From Phycisphaerales bacterium UBA3190 (GTDB taxonomy: Bacteria; Planctomycetota; Phycisphaerae; Phycisphaerales; UBA1924): 64,000 nucleotides of DNA. Below the pieces are notes generated by a model. It was not told where the DNA came from. It made no database searches and worked only from the letters and a program-made list of their open reading frames with translations. Positions 16,921 through 24,949 of the stretch are shown piece by piece (position 1 is the first letter of the stretch; every line of letters starts with the position of its first letter). The position numbers were made by a program, and so were the translations under genes. The stretch is taken from contig DEXG01000032.1 of assembly GCA_002364005.1 (NCBI GenBank), forward strand, positions 1-64,000, read 5' to 3'.

Positions 16921-17757
16921 ATGGAGATTGGGATAGGACACACTGAAGGCTGGCCACGCTGGCGCTTTCCCGATGATGCTTGGGCCAAGGTAGATGAACC
17001 ACAGCTCGATGCGTCGTTTCGGATCGTCCCGGGGACAGCTCTTGCCGAACCGGATGCTTGCATGCACGAGTCGGCATGCTTGCTGCGTCATCTGTACGGA
17101 GCGGACGATTTAGATGCGCTCGGTGGACGCGCAGCCGTCCAAACGCTGTTTTCTTTGCTGCGGCAATTCGCTTCCGACAATCCGGCTGTGCCGGTGATTC
17201 TGAAAGCGATTCGGAGACCTGTGACAGTTCTTCGCAGCGGAAGTCAATGCGAGTATGCCGTCCGTCCCGCTCGATTCCGAGAACACTACACCGGGAACCG
17301 ACCGGCACTCACACTCTACCACTCGGGCAAACCGCTCGCGCTGCCGAGCTGGAAGTTTGATTTACACGATGATTCGATTCAGTTCTACTTTCCAGATCAT
17401 TCGTACCGCGAATTCTCCACAGTTGAAATCCGTGAATGGGCTGAAGATTCTAATGGAAATCGGATGTATGCAGGAGCGCAGCGCTCAATCTCAACGTGCC
17501 CAGCAACGAGCGACGCGCTCCGGTCAGGCAAACCAACGCCTTTGACTGTATCCGGCTACTCAATCAATATAATCCGCATCGGAACTGGGACTTCCAGCGG
17601 TACTCGCAACAGCGTTCGATTCGGGATCAACTTCTCGCCCTGCGGTATGTGGGTTACAGATATGTGGACGAAACGCAGTGACTTTAGAGAGTTTCTTAGG
17701 GTATACCCCCGTGGATTCTCCGCACAAATCGAAAATCTGTTGGGGATCGAGACTTGA
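16921..17757 (+). CDS. Unknown cargo protein A
   Basis: I do not recognise this 278-residue protein. It begins MEIGIGHTEGWPRWRFPDDAW, is mostly polar with aromatic residues and no membrane segment or signal peptide, and ends with WTKRSDFREFLRVYPRGFSA. Codon use is AT-richer than in the plasmid backbone genes on either side. I chose ATG 16921 because GAGGT precedes it and upstream in-frame sequence looks non-coding. It abuts a second unknown gene, so the two probably form an operon. A two-gene cargo unit inside a mobilizable element could be defence, toxin-antitoxin or regulatory; nothing in the sequence decides this. Confidence 0.6.
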   Translation: MEIGIGHTEGWPRWRFPDDAWAKVDEPQLDASFRIVPGTALAEPDACMHESACLLRHLYGADDLDALGGRAAVQTLFSLLRQFASDNPAVPVILKAIRRPVTVLRSGSQCEYAVRPARFREHYTGNRPALTLYHSGKPLALPSWKFDLHDDSIQFYFPDHSYREFSTVEIREWAEDSNGNRMYAGAQRSISTCPATSDALRSGKPTPLTVSGYSINIIRIGTGTSSGTRNSVRFGINFSPCGMWVTDMWTKRSDFREFLRVYPRGFSAQIENLLGIET

Positions 17758-17759
17758 AC

Positions 17760-18557
17760 ATGAAAACACAAACTGGAATCACGACCATTGAGTGTGCGGT
17801 GATGCTGGCGTCAATTGATTCCACACCATCGTTTTGTTTCAGTACCGACCTCGACGCGAGCCTTGCCGACACGGTCCAAGACACGCTCACAGCACTCTTG
17901 GGCGTCGCTTCCCGAGAACCGAGTCGATTCCCGGGAATACAGGCTGGATGTCCATGCACAATCAGTGTATGTCTCTCCGGCAAGCATATTGGGACGGATG
18001 ACCTCGATCGCCTACTGCCGCTGATGGAAGCCGCTGCACAGACGGTAAGATCTCCGGTACACCAGAAGATCGGAGCAATCGACGCGAGAGCCACGTGGCA
18101 ATCAGCGGACGAGGTTTCGCTTGACACTCTCCCGAACGATGTGGCACAAGACTACGGAGAGGAGATCGACAGCGAGCGAGTGACCGACGAGACCAAGGAA
18201 ACCGATGAGCCCACAAAGCAAATACTGCAACTTGCAAATCGCGTGCTGCCGCGCATCACCGATGCGGATATTCGGGAATTTGAATCAGTTCTGCGTCATG
18301 CGCAGCAGACACGTCCACGCGACACGGAACAGTTTCGAGATACTGTCAATCTACTGCTCGATGTACTCAGCCTCCGAATCAAAACTCAGGACGGCCATGT
18401 CGGACGGCTGAACATCGACCGAAATCAGGTGCTAACGCTCACCAGAGCTACCGGCGGAAACCGCGGCTTCAAGAACTCCGTCATCTCCCTCGTTGCAGTC
18501 GAACGGACCCGAGTGGGCAACCGGTTCGCAAGCTGCAGCAAGGGACCCTCTCGATAA
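17760..18557 (+). CDS. Unknown cargo protein B
   Basis: This 265-residue protein is not recognised. It has a mixed N-terminal domain (ECAVMLASIDSTPSFCFSTD, with several cysteines in the first 65 residues), an acidic linker near residues 115-150 (DYGEEIDSERVTDETKETDE) and a helical C-terminal part with FRDTVNLLLDVLSLRI. A TTG at 17754 overlapping the previous stop is an alternative start; either way the two genes are coupled. Codon use is AT-richer than the element backbone. The C-terminal residues after about 240 are basic. Confidence 0.58.
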   Translation: MKTQTGITTIECAVMLASIDSTPSFCFSTDLDASLADTVQDTLTALLGVASREPSRFPGIQAGCPCTISVCLSGKHIGTDDLDRLLPLMEAAAQTVRSPVHQKIGAIDARATWQSADEVSLDTLPNDVAQDYGEEIDSERVTDETKETDEPTKQILQLANRVLPRITDADIREFESVLRHAQQTRPRDTEQFRDTVNLLLDVLSLRIKTQDGHVGRLNIDRNQVLTLTRATGGNRGFKNSVISLVAVERTRVGNRFASCSKGPSR

Positions 18558-18579
18558 TTCTGAGTTTTTTGAAGAAGGG

Positions 18580-18615
18580 TTGCAACTCTATCCCAAATAC
18601 TGTAGTATCTACAGT
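18580..18615 (+). promoter_or_regulatory. Promoter overlapped by a 17-bp palindrome
   Basis: TTGCAA (18580-18585) and TAGTAT (18603-18608) are separated by 17 bases and fit a sigma-70-type promoter. The perfect palindrome ACTGTAG/CTACAGT around TAT (18599-18615) covers the -10 element, as an operator would. The promoter faces the DUF1232-parB-coupling ATPase operon starting at 18853, leaving a leader of about 240 bases that contains a possible 24-codon frame starting at 18637. An autoregulatory site for ParB or another element regulator is a reasonable guess. Confidence 0.6.
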
Positions 18616-18852
18616 GACTATGGGCAGGTAAATCCAATGACACGAGCACGTTCCCAACTTTGGCAGATCATGTTGTTCCCTGGCGACACGGGCGAATCAG
18701 AATCCCCCTGAACCGGCAGTTGCACCGGCCAAACCCGGTGCTGTTGCTTGATGACCGTTTGTTGAAAGCCTGAACAGGCATGGCCTGTCCCATGCCCGGG
18801 CGTGTTGCTCTGGGCTCGTGATCACTGCGCCTTGTTCTCACTGGAGACCCCA

Positions 18853-19128
18853 ATGACCATGCCACTTCCCGCGCCAGTCCGCCGCCTGTTCGACCAGTGC
18901 GAGATCGGGTTCACGATCGGGCGCAAACTCAAGCTGACCGGCCTGCTGATGTTCTACCTCGTCTTCCCGATCGATCTGATCCCGGAGTTCATCCCGGTAC
19001 TCGGACTGATGGACGACTTCGTCGCTCTGATGCTGCTCATTCGGGTCTGGTGCAGCCCCATCCTGCCACACGACCCTGCCGCCCAGGCTGCAACACAGGA
19101 TGTGATCAGGGACGAGGTGAAGAGATGA
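18853..19128 (+). CDS. DUF1232 (YkvA-like) small membrane protein
   Basis: This 91-residue protein carries the DUF1232 signature: KLTGLLMFYLVFPIDLIPEF followed by IPVLGLMDDFVALMLLI. The family is of unknown function, with one or two membrane-associated helices and the conserved PxDLIPxxxPxxGxxDD pattern. It heads an operon: its stop overlaps the parB start by four bases (ATGA). The promoter with the palindrome at 18580-18615 is the likely driver. Confidence 0.8.
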   Translation: MTMPLPAPVRRLFDQCEIGFTIGRKLKLTGLLMFYLVFPIDLIPEFIPVLGLMDDFVALMLLIRVWCSPILPHDPAAQAATQDVIRDEVKR

Positions 19129-19937
19129 ACCCGGAACTCATCATCGTTCCCATCGAGTCTATCGAAGCTGGTCCACAACCCCGCACCACATTCGATGAGG
19201 GGGGCATCAAGAAGCTCGCACAGAGCATCGAACAGACCGGTTTGCAGCAGCCGCTCCTCTGCGTTCGCACAAAGAAAGGCGTTCGCCTGATCGATGGAGA
19301 ACGCCGATTGCGAGCGTTGAAGTCCCTCGGCCGGACCGAAGCACAGGTTCTTGTTCTGCCCGGCGAACTCGCAGAAGCTGACCGACTTGCACGCCTCATG
19401 GTGAGCAACCTCCAGCGGCAGGACTTCAACCCTATTGAGCGGGCCTTTGGCATCCGAGCCTTGATGGACGAGGCCAAGCTGACGGCCGATGCCGTGAGCA
19501 AGCTCCTTGGTTTGTCGCCGGCCACCGTCTCCAAGGCCCTTGGGCTGCTTCGCCTCCCTGACTCGCTGAAGGCCCATGTCGCTTCGGGTGCGATCCCGCC
19601 GGACATCGGCTATCTGCTCTCCGGCGTTGAAGACGAGACGGAGCAACAACAGCTCGCCGACGAGGTGCTCGGCAACCGTCTGACCCGCGAGGCGCTCACC
19701 CGAAAGCTGAAGCGTGTCCGTCGCCAACAGGAAACCCAGCGCGGCGCCCGCGTCACCGCCACACTGGGTCCCGGAAAGACCGTGATGTTTGTTGGCAACG
19801 AGCTCACCCTTGACACGGTGGTCGAGTGGCTCGAACAGCTCACTTCCAAGGCACGAAAAGCGAAAACACAAGGGCTCACGCTGCAGACGTTCACGAGTGC
19901 TTTGCGTGACCAGTCCAAAGCCGGGAGGAACTCCTGA
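19125..19937 (+). CDS. parB: ParB/KorB-family DNA-binding protein
   Basis: The 270-residue protein has the ParB N-terminal domain (GPQPRTTFDEGGIKKLAQSI; LIDGERRLRALKSLG, containing the GERR motif used for CTP binding), followed by a helix-turn-helix (LTADAVSKLLGLSPATVSKA). It overlaps its neighbours on both sides (ATGA; TGATG). It is not next to parA, which has its own ribbon-helix-helix partner, so this protein may act as a KorB-like global repressor or as a second partition factor. The palindromes at 18599-18615 and 10960-10976 are candidate targets. Confidence 0.88.
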   Translation: MNPELIIVPIESIEAGPQPRTTFDEGGIKKLAQSIEQTGLQQPLLCVRTKKGVRLIDGERRLRALKSLGRTEAQVLVLPGELAEADRLARLMVSNLQRQDFNPIERAFGIRALMDEAKLTADAVSKLLGLSPATVSKALGLLRLPDSLKAHVASGAIPPDIGYLLSGVEDETEQQQLADEVLGNRLTREALTRKLKRVRRQQETQRGARVTATLGPGKTVMFVGNELTLDTVVEWLEQLTSKARKAKTQGLTLQTFTSALRDQSKAGRNS

Positions 19938-21412
19938 TGCGCCTCCTTTCGCCGCGAAAGCGGAAACCCGCGACCGACCGCTGGGATCTCAACGCGCCCC
20001 TGCTGCATTGGGCGGCGGGTTCACCGTGGTCCGTTGGTGATTCCTTCATGGGCACGATGGTCTTCGGCTCGACCGGGTCGGGCAAGACTTCTGGGTCTAT
20101 GGCGGCGATTTGCCGCGCCATGCTCCGCGCCGGATACGGCGGTCTCTTCCTGACCGTCAAGCCCGAGGACCGTCAGACATACACCGAGTATGTGCGCGAT
20201 ACCGGGCGACTGTCCGACTTGATGGTCTTCTCGCCCGACCACCTGCTCCGGTTCAACTTCATCGCCGACGAGATGGCACGCAGCGACGGCGCTGTTGGTC
20301 TCGTGGAGAACCTGACGGCTCTCATCATGACGGTCACCGACCTTGGCGAGAGTGGATCGTCAGGATCTGCTGGCGGCGACAACGAACGGTACTTCCGCCT
20401 AGAGGCGATGCGGCTCTGCCGCAACGCCCTGCTCGTGCTCGTGCTCTCCGGCGAGCCGGTCACCATCCCCAACCTTCACAGGCTCATCGTCTCTGCCCCG
20501 CAATCGCTCGAACGCATCCAGAGCGGCGAGTGGAAAAGAACCTACTGCGGAGAATGCCTCGAACAGGCCGACGAGGCGGACAAGAACGAGTCACAAAGAG
20601 CTGACTTTGATCTCGCACTGTCGTACTTCCTCCACGAATGGCCCGCCCTGTCCACTCGCACGCGCAGCGTCGTGCAGTCCACGCTGACCTCGACGACAGA
20701 TATGCTCAGCCGTGGTGCTGCCCGCGACATGCTGTCGTCGCCAGCGCCGAACGTCAGTCCATCGATGATGTACGACGGCAAGATCATGATCGCAGACTTC
20801 CCGGTGCTCGTGTACCGCGACGTGGGTCAGTTGATTCAGGTGGTCCTGAAATTCATGTGGCAGCGGGCGCACGCACGACGCGACACGACCAGGAACAATC
20901 GCCCGACGTTCATCGTCTGTGACGAGGCGCAAATGCTGCTGGTCGAAGAGGACCACCGCTTCCAGGCGATCTCACGGAGCACGCGGACCGCCGTTTGCTA
21001 TGCCACCCAATCGGTATCCGGCCTGATCGATGCGCTCGGCCCGCAGTCCGAGCCGAAGGTCCACGCGCTACTCACCAACCTCCAGAGTCGCATCTGCCAC
21101 CAGCAGACCGATATCCGCACGGTTGAGTACATGCAGCAGCTCATCGGTCGTTCAAGGCAAGTGATGATGAACGGCAACCAGAGCCGCGATGAGAACTGGC
21201 TCGCCCCGATCTTCGGAAATGATCAGGGGGCGTCATCGGGATTCAGCGAAACCTGGGACTACGAGCTACAGGCTTCTGACCTGAACAGCCTCGCCAAGGG
21301 GGGGCTTCCGCATTGCGTCACAGAGGCCGTCGTCTACCAGGGCGGCAGGTGTTTCCCGAACGGCCGGACCTGGCTGAAGGCCCGTATCCCACAGGAGCCT
21401 CGCCGTGCGTGA
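19937..21412 (+). CDS. Type IV coupling protein-like ATPase without membrane domain
   Basis: This 491-residue protein resembles TraG/TraD/VirD4-type coupling ATPases. Walker A GSTGSGKT is at residues 44-51 and Walker B FIVCDEAQML near 328; the phrases LFLTVKPEDRQTYTEY and YATQSVSGLIDALG fit the family. Such proteins feed relaxase-DNA to a secretion channel. Unusually, no transmembrane segment precedes Walker A, whereas typical VirD4/TraD proteins have an N-terminal membrane domain. The next gene, overlapping by eight bases, encodes a membrane protein and may supply the anchor. It starts in a TGATG overlap with parB. Confidence 0.82.
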   Translation: MRLLSPRKRKPATDRWDLNAPLLHWAAGSPWSVGDSFMGTMVFGSTGSGKTSGSMAAICRAMLRAGYGGLFLTVKPEDRQTYTEYVRDTGRLSDLMVFSPDHLLRFNFIADEMARSDGAVGLVENLTALIMTVTDLGESGSSGSAGGDNERYFRLEAMRLCRNALLVLVLSGEPVTIPNLHRLIVSAPQSLERIQSGEWKRTYCGECLEQADEADKNESQRADFDLALSYFLHEWPALSTRTRSVVQSTLTSTTDMLSRGAARDMLSSPAPNVSPSMMYDGKIMIADFPVLVYRDVGQLIQVVLKFMWQRAHARRDTTRNNRPTFIVCDEAQMLLVEEDHRFQAISRSTRTAVCYATQSVSGLIDALGPQSEPKVHALLTNLQSRICHQQTDIRTVEYMQQLIGRSRQVMMNGNQSRDENWLAPIFGNDQGASSGFSETWDYELQASDLNSLAKGGLPHCVTEAVVYQGGRCFPNGRTWLKARIPQEPRRA

Positions 21413-21992
21413 GCAATCCGATCCAAACGGCTGGACACCGATCGAGGACGCCCAAAAGGCCGCATCGATTCTTGTGCTTGCAGCACAGGTCATGGCCGCG
21501 CCGGTCGAGGTCTTCCTCCGAACCCGGTTCGGCAGGCGCTACTTCGGTGTGCCCGCGTTCCTGGGATTCCTCTCCGTCCCGATGTGGATGCTTTTCTGGC
21601 CGGAGGAAGACTTCACACCCATCTTCATCTTCTGGGTTCTCCTCATCGTGATGCAGCTCCGCGCCCGGATCGAGAGCATCGCCATGGTCGCCAGAGGTGA
21701 CCTGGTTCATACGAGATACAACGGATGGCCTCGCTTAGCTCGCATTCTCAAGAACACCCATGAGCACAAGCTCAAGGCAAACACAGAGCCCGCGCTCGTC
21801 ATGCTCATAGGGCTCTGCCTGCTCCCGCTCAGCGCGCCGCTTGGCAGCTACCTCATTGTCTCCGGCATCTCGCTCGGAGTGGTTGCGGGCGTGATCGAGA
21901 GCGTGCAACGGAACCGGACTCTATCCATGCACGACGCCTGGCTTGAGCAGCAGGACCAGGCCGCGAGATTCCGCGATTTGCAGGACCGTTAG
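21405..21992 (+). CDS. Multi-helix membrane protein paired with the coupling ATPase
   Basis: This 195-residue protein has about four hydrophobic helices, two near residues 48-85 (FGVPAFLGFLSVPMWMLF and the following FIFWVLLIVM) and two near 130-165 (LVMLIGLCLLPLSAPLG onward), flanked by soluble ends. It starts at a GTG inside the coupling ATPase gene. I know no family name. Because the ATPase lacks its own membrane domain, this protein is a candidate membrane partner that docks it to a helper's secretion channel. That is inferred from position and topology only. Confidence 0.68.
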   Translation: MREQSDPNGWTPIEDAQKAASILVLAAQVMAAPVEVFLRTRFGRRYFGVPAFLGFLSVPMWMLFWPEEDFTPIFIFWVLLIVMQLRARIESIAMVARGDLVHTRYNGWPRLARILKNTHEHKLKANTEPALVMLIGLCLLPLSAPLGSYLIVSGISLGVVAGVIESVQRNRTLSMHDAWLEQQDQAARFRDLQDR

Positions 21993-22040
21993 CGCACCCG
22001 TCTAGCGAGTCAGATTCATTCACCACACAAGGAGATCCCC

Positions 22041-22343
22041 ATGAACCCACGAGAGAACCTAAGCCGCAGCAAGGAAGTCCTCGACGCCTACTTTCGCCAA
22101 GGACTTCACGAGCTTGGTGCTGCTCTCTATCCCGGTGGCACAGCCGCCCAGCACCCCGAGTACGGCATGATCGGCACGCGCACCCCCGGACAGGTCGCTG
22201 ACGGTCTCCGCGCCGACAACCAGACAACACCGACCAAGGACAACGCCGAGCCGTCACAACTCCAAACACACCTGGAACAAGCGCAGGAGCGCGAATCACC
22301 CGAGCCGGACATTTCACCCGAACCAGAGATTGACCGCGACTGA
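22041..22343 (+). CDS. Small hypothetical protein
   Basis: This 100-residue protein has an ordered N-terminal half (LSRSKEVLDAYFRQGLHELG, then AALYPGGTAAQHPEYGMIG) and a disordered C-terminal tail rich in Pro, Glu, Gln and Asp (ending SPEPEIDRD). A strong AAGGAG lies before its ATG, so expression seems real. It lies in the transfer operon between the membrane protein and the J-domain protein. Function unknown. Confidence 0.62.
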   Translation: MNPRENLSRSKEVLDAYFRQGLHELGAALYPGGTAAQHPEYGMIGTRTPGQVADGLRADNQTTPTKDNAEPSQLQTHLEQAQERESPEPDISPEPEIDRD

Positions 22344-22373
22344 CTCACTCGCAAATGCCACAAGGAGCATCCC

Positions 22374-23090
22374 ATGTACCATCTCCCATTCATCGTTGCC
22401 GGAGTGGCACTCCGCGCCGCCTGCAAACACATGCAGGACAAGGATCGCAAGAAGAGGGCCGGCACAACGACTGAACTGCGCTGGACCGGCTCCATCACCG
22501 TGAAGCGCCCGCTGCCGTCGGTCTGCACTTCGATCGGTGACTACCTGCTCGTCCGCGGGTTCAGCCTGCACAACAGGCGAGGGGGAATGCAGTTCTACCG
22601 GCGGGGGGACTTGAGTATCTCGCGCCTGCCTTGCCAACGGGATGTGCAATGGGCAGAGATCCCTGTTCTCTTGGGTGTCGGCTTCTCGAAGCACAAAGGC
22701 GTCGCGGTGGTCAGCATGTCCATGTCCGGCTGGCCGAGCACGAAGTTCGACGTGTCGGTTGCGGACTTCTTCGCTGAACATGCAGAGATGGAGCTTGTCG
22801 GTGCAGTCGAGTTCCTCAACCGGGGCATGGAGACACCCCGTAGCGAGCCGCCTCCATCTCCACGCCGCGATACTTCACACGACAACGATCTCACGCTGCT
22901 CGGCCTGACAAGCAGCTTCTCTTGGGAGCAGCTCCAGAGCGCGTACAGATCGGCCTGCCGCAAGTATCACCCGGATCGGCTTGTCGGCGTCGAACCGGAT
23001 GTTGTGAAGCTCGCCGAGCGTCACTTCACACAGATCACCGGCGCCTATCAGCGCCTGCGCAAGCGGGTGCCTCAGCCCCAGGCGTCGTAA
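22374..23090 (+). CDS. J-domain protein of the mobile element
   Basis: The 238-residue protein ends in a J domain (residues 170-232: LLGLTSSFSWEQLQSAYRSA, then the HPD tripeptide in KYHPDRLV and the helix RHFTQITGAYQRLRKR). J domains stimulate Hsp70 (DnaK) ATPase. The N-terminal 160 residues are unrecognised and contain a short hydrophobic start (LPFIVAGVALRAA). Having the J domain at the C-terminus is unlike DnaJ itself. It may recruit host DnaK to replication or transfer complexes, as some plasmids need chaperones to activate RepA; this is inferred. AAGGAG precedes the start. Confidence 0.8.
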   Translation: MYHLPFIVAGVALRAACKHMQDKDRKKRAGTTTELRWTGSITVKRPLPSVCTSIGDYLLVRGFSLHNRRGGMQFYRRGDLSISRLPCQRDVQWAEIPVLLGVGFSKHKGVAVVSMSMSGWPSTKFDVSVADFFAEHAEMELVGAVEFLNRGMETPRSEPPPSPRRDTSHDNDLTLLGLTSSFSWEQLQSAYRSACRKYHPDRLVGVEPDVVKLAERHFTQITGAYQRLRKRVPQPQAS

Positions 23091-23115
23091 CCCACTAGCG
23101 ACGGAGACCGCTGTT

Positions 23116-23331
23116 GTGCAGGAAGAGGGCGTTCAATCCAGTGAAAGGCGGTGTGCAACCGCACCGGCCGAAGCGCTGCCATCTGGCACGCCCGCCTGGA
23201 TCACGCCCGAACTCGTGGAGCTGACGCAGAAAATCTGGCAACCGTACTACGACACGCCTCTTACGCCTGAAGATGCGATTACAATCCTCCGTAATGCGAG
23301 CGGCCTGCTCGACACGCTGACACGGAGGTGA
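23116..23331 (+). CDS. Small protein upstream of the serine recombinase
   Basis: This 71-residue protein starts at GTG 23116 and ends three bases before the recombinase start. Its second half, TPELVELTQKIWQPYYDTPL followed by TPEDAITILRN, matches a small helical protein type that often precedes large serine recombinases in planctomycetes and proteobacteria. A role as a recombination directionality factor or regulator is possible but unproven. Confidence 0.62.
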   Translation: MQEEGVQSSERRCATAPAEALPSGTPAWITPELVELTQKIWQPYYDTPLTPEDAITILRNASGLLDTLTRR

Positions 23332-23334
23332 ACC

Positions 23335-24825
23335 ATGAAACGGTACGTTGCGTTGGCCCGGGTCAGCAGCCGGGAGCAGGAGCGGGAAGGATTCTCGCTC
23401 GCGGTTCAGGAAGACGCACTCAAGCGGTACGCCGAATCAACCGGCGGCGAGATCGTGCAGTTCTTTAGCATCGCTGAGACCGCGAGCAAGACAGACGAAC
23501 GCAAAGCGTTCCGCGAACTGATCGCATATGCAAAGAAGTACGCCGTCGAACTCGACGGGCTGCTGTTCTACAAGGTTGACCGCGCGGCACGCAATCTGTT
23601 CGACTACGTTGAACTCGAACGCCTGGAGAGCGAGTACGCGCTCCCGTTCATCTCCGTCTCGCAGCCGACGGACTCGAACCCCGCCGGTCGCATGATGCGA
23701 CGGACGCTCGCTAATATGGCGAGCTTCTACACCGAGCAGCAGTCGCTCGATGTCAAGGAGGGCCTGGCCCGTCGCGTTCAGGAGGGCTGGTTCGTCGGCA
23801 AAGCGCCCTACGGGTACAAGAACGTCCGCAAGGACGGACGCTGTGTCACTGTAACCGACTCCGCTGCTGCGGCGACCATCAAGCGGATCTTCAAGCTGTA
23901 CGCCTACGAGCCCCTGACCATCGATGCGCTCCGCGATCGCCTCCATGCAGAGAACGTCGTGTACCGACCCGAAGCCCCGCGCTTCACGCGGAGCAAGCTG
24001 CACCACATTCTCTTGGACCGTTCGTATCTGGGCGAGGTCCCGTTCAAGGGCAACTGGTATCCCGGCAAGCAGGAGCCGCTCGTAGACCGGGCAACCTGGG
24101 ACCGTGTCCAGGCACTGCTCGGAGGCACGGTCTACCACGCACACGAGATGACCTTCGCGGGCGGGTTCATGACGTGCGGCCACTGCGGCAAGATCGTCAC
24201 GGGCGAGCAGATCACGAAGAAGACCAAGTCCGGCGAGCGCCGTTACGTCTACTACCGGTGCAGCCGGTACACGGCCGAGGGGCACCCGCGGGTTCGCCTG
24301 CCAGAGAAAGAACTCAACCGCCAGCTCATGGCGATCTTCGACTCCATCCGCCTGAAGGACGAATCGGTTCGCGAGTGGTTCCGGGTTGTCTTGGCGTCCC
24401 AGACTCGCGACGAGCAGGCCGAGGCCCGAGCGCAGCGCTCAGAACTGCAGCGACAGTCCTCGTTGCTCGTCGAGCAGCAGGACCGCCTTCTCAACCTCCG
24501 GCTCGCCGAGGAAGTCGATCAGGACACGTTCGCCCGCAAGCACACAGAACTCCGCGAACGCCTTGCCTCGATCAAGCTGCAACTGGACGTTGCCGATCGC
24601 TCGCACGACGAAACCGCCGATCTGGCGAGCAAAGCGTTTGAACTCTCGCAAACCCTGCAAGACAAGTGGGTTGGGGCGGATTACGCCACCAAGCGACGAC
24701 TGCTGGAAATCGTCTGTTTGAACTGCCGCCTCGACGGCGTAAACCTTGTTCCCACAATGAGAAAGCCCTTCGACGTGCTCGCCGAAGGGCTTGATCTCTC
24801 GAAAAGTCGGGGTGAGAGGATTTGA
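23335..24825 (+). CDS. Large serine recombinase (integrase)
   Basis: The 496-residue protein has an N-terminal resolvase domain (ALARVSSREQEREGFSL, catalytic Ser near residue 11; LLFYKVDRAARN), the recombinase domain (GKAPYGYKN, DRSYLGEVPF), a zinc ribbon (MTCGHCGKI near 280 and a later C) and a coiled coil (365-430). It integrates and excises the element between attachment sites. The last eight codons (KSRGERI and stop) lie at the edge of and inside tRNA-Pro in antisense, so the target site supplies the gene's 3' end. This strongly links the enzyme to the tRNA as attB. Confidence 0.93.
   Translation: MKRYVALARVSSREQEREGFSLAVQEDALKRYAESTGGEIVQFFSIAETASKTDERKAFRELIAYAKKYAVELDGLLFYKVDRAARNLFDYVELERLESEYALPFISVSQPTDSNPAGRMMRRTLANMASFYTEQQSLDVKEGLARRVQEGWFVGKAPYGYKNVRKDGRCVTVTDSAAAATIKRIFKLYAYEPLTIDALRDRLHAENVVYRPEAPRFTRSKLHHILLDRSYLGEVPFKGNWYPGKQEPLVDRATWDRVQALLGGTVYHAHEMTFAGGFMTCGHCGKIVTGEQITKKTKSGERRYVYYRCSRYTAEGHPRVRLPEKELNRQLMAIFDSIRLKDESVREWFRVVLASQTRDEQAEARAQRSELQRQSSLLVEQQDRLLNLRLAEEVDQDTFARKHTELRERLASIKLQLDVADRSHDETADLASKAFELSQTLQDKWVGADYATKRRLLEIVCLNCRLDGVNLVPTMRKPFDVLAEGLDLSKSRGERI
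24763..24792 (-). terminator. Terminator of tRNA-Pro inside the recombinase 3' end
   Basis: AAGCCCTTCG (24763-24772) and CGAAGGGCTT (24783-24792) form a perfect 10-bp stem with a 10-base loop. On the minus strand it lies 15 bases after tRNA-Pro and is followed by TTCTC, a plausible Rho-independent terminator. It also codes for KPFDVLAEGL of the recombinase, so one sequence serves two purposes. Confidence 0.6.
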
Positions 24826-24880
24826 ACCTCCGACCTTCTCGTCCCGAACGAGACGCGCTACCAAGCTGCGCTACACCCCG
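24807..24880 (-). tRNA. tRNA-Pro (anticodon CGG)
   Basis: On the minus strand the sequence starts CGGGGTG and ends CACCCCG plus discriminator A, forming a complete 7-bp acceptor stem. The D stem is GCGC/GCGC, the anticodon stem TCTCG/CGAGA with loop TTCGGGA (anticodon CGG), and the T stem GGAGG/CCTCT around TTCAAAT. CCA is not encoded. The gene is intact and forms the right boundary of the mobile element, whose recombinase gene ends inside it at 24825. Confidence 0.95.
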
Positions 24881-24949
24881 TGGTGTGCCGGCGAATCGGC
24901 CGACGGTGATGATATGCCTCGGGCAGGTTGGTGTCGAGGCGGGGGTCGG

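Larger units (their letters stand above)
6835..24807. mobile_element. Integrated plasmid-like mobilizable element at tRNA-Pro
   Basis: The interval carries plasmid functions that chromosomes normally lack: RepA with an iteron origin, ParA plus a ribbon-helix-helix protein, ArdC, an orphan methyltransferase, a MobF relaxase, ParB, a coupling ATPase and a large serine recombinase whose last codons lie inside tRNA-Pro. The right edge is the tRNA 3' end. No copy of the tRNA 3' end was found at the left, so the left edge is unknown; the czc operon (62-6828) could also be inside. No VirB-type secretion genes are seen, so it looks mobilizable and not self-transmissible. Confidence 0.75.

Noticed and set aside
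17255..17681. Alternative frames inside unknown cargo gene A, raising the idea of frameshifts
   Set aside because: One alternative stretch reads protein-like, but the main frame is open from 16921 to 17757 and its ends look protein-like, so no frameshift is needed.
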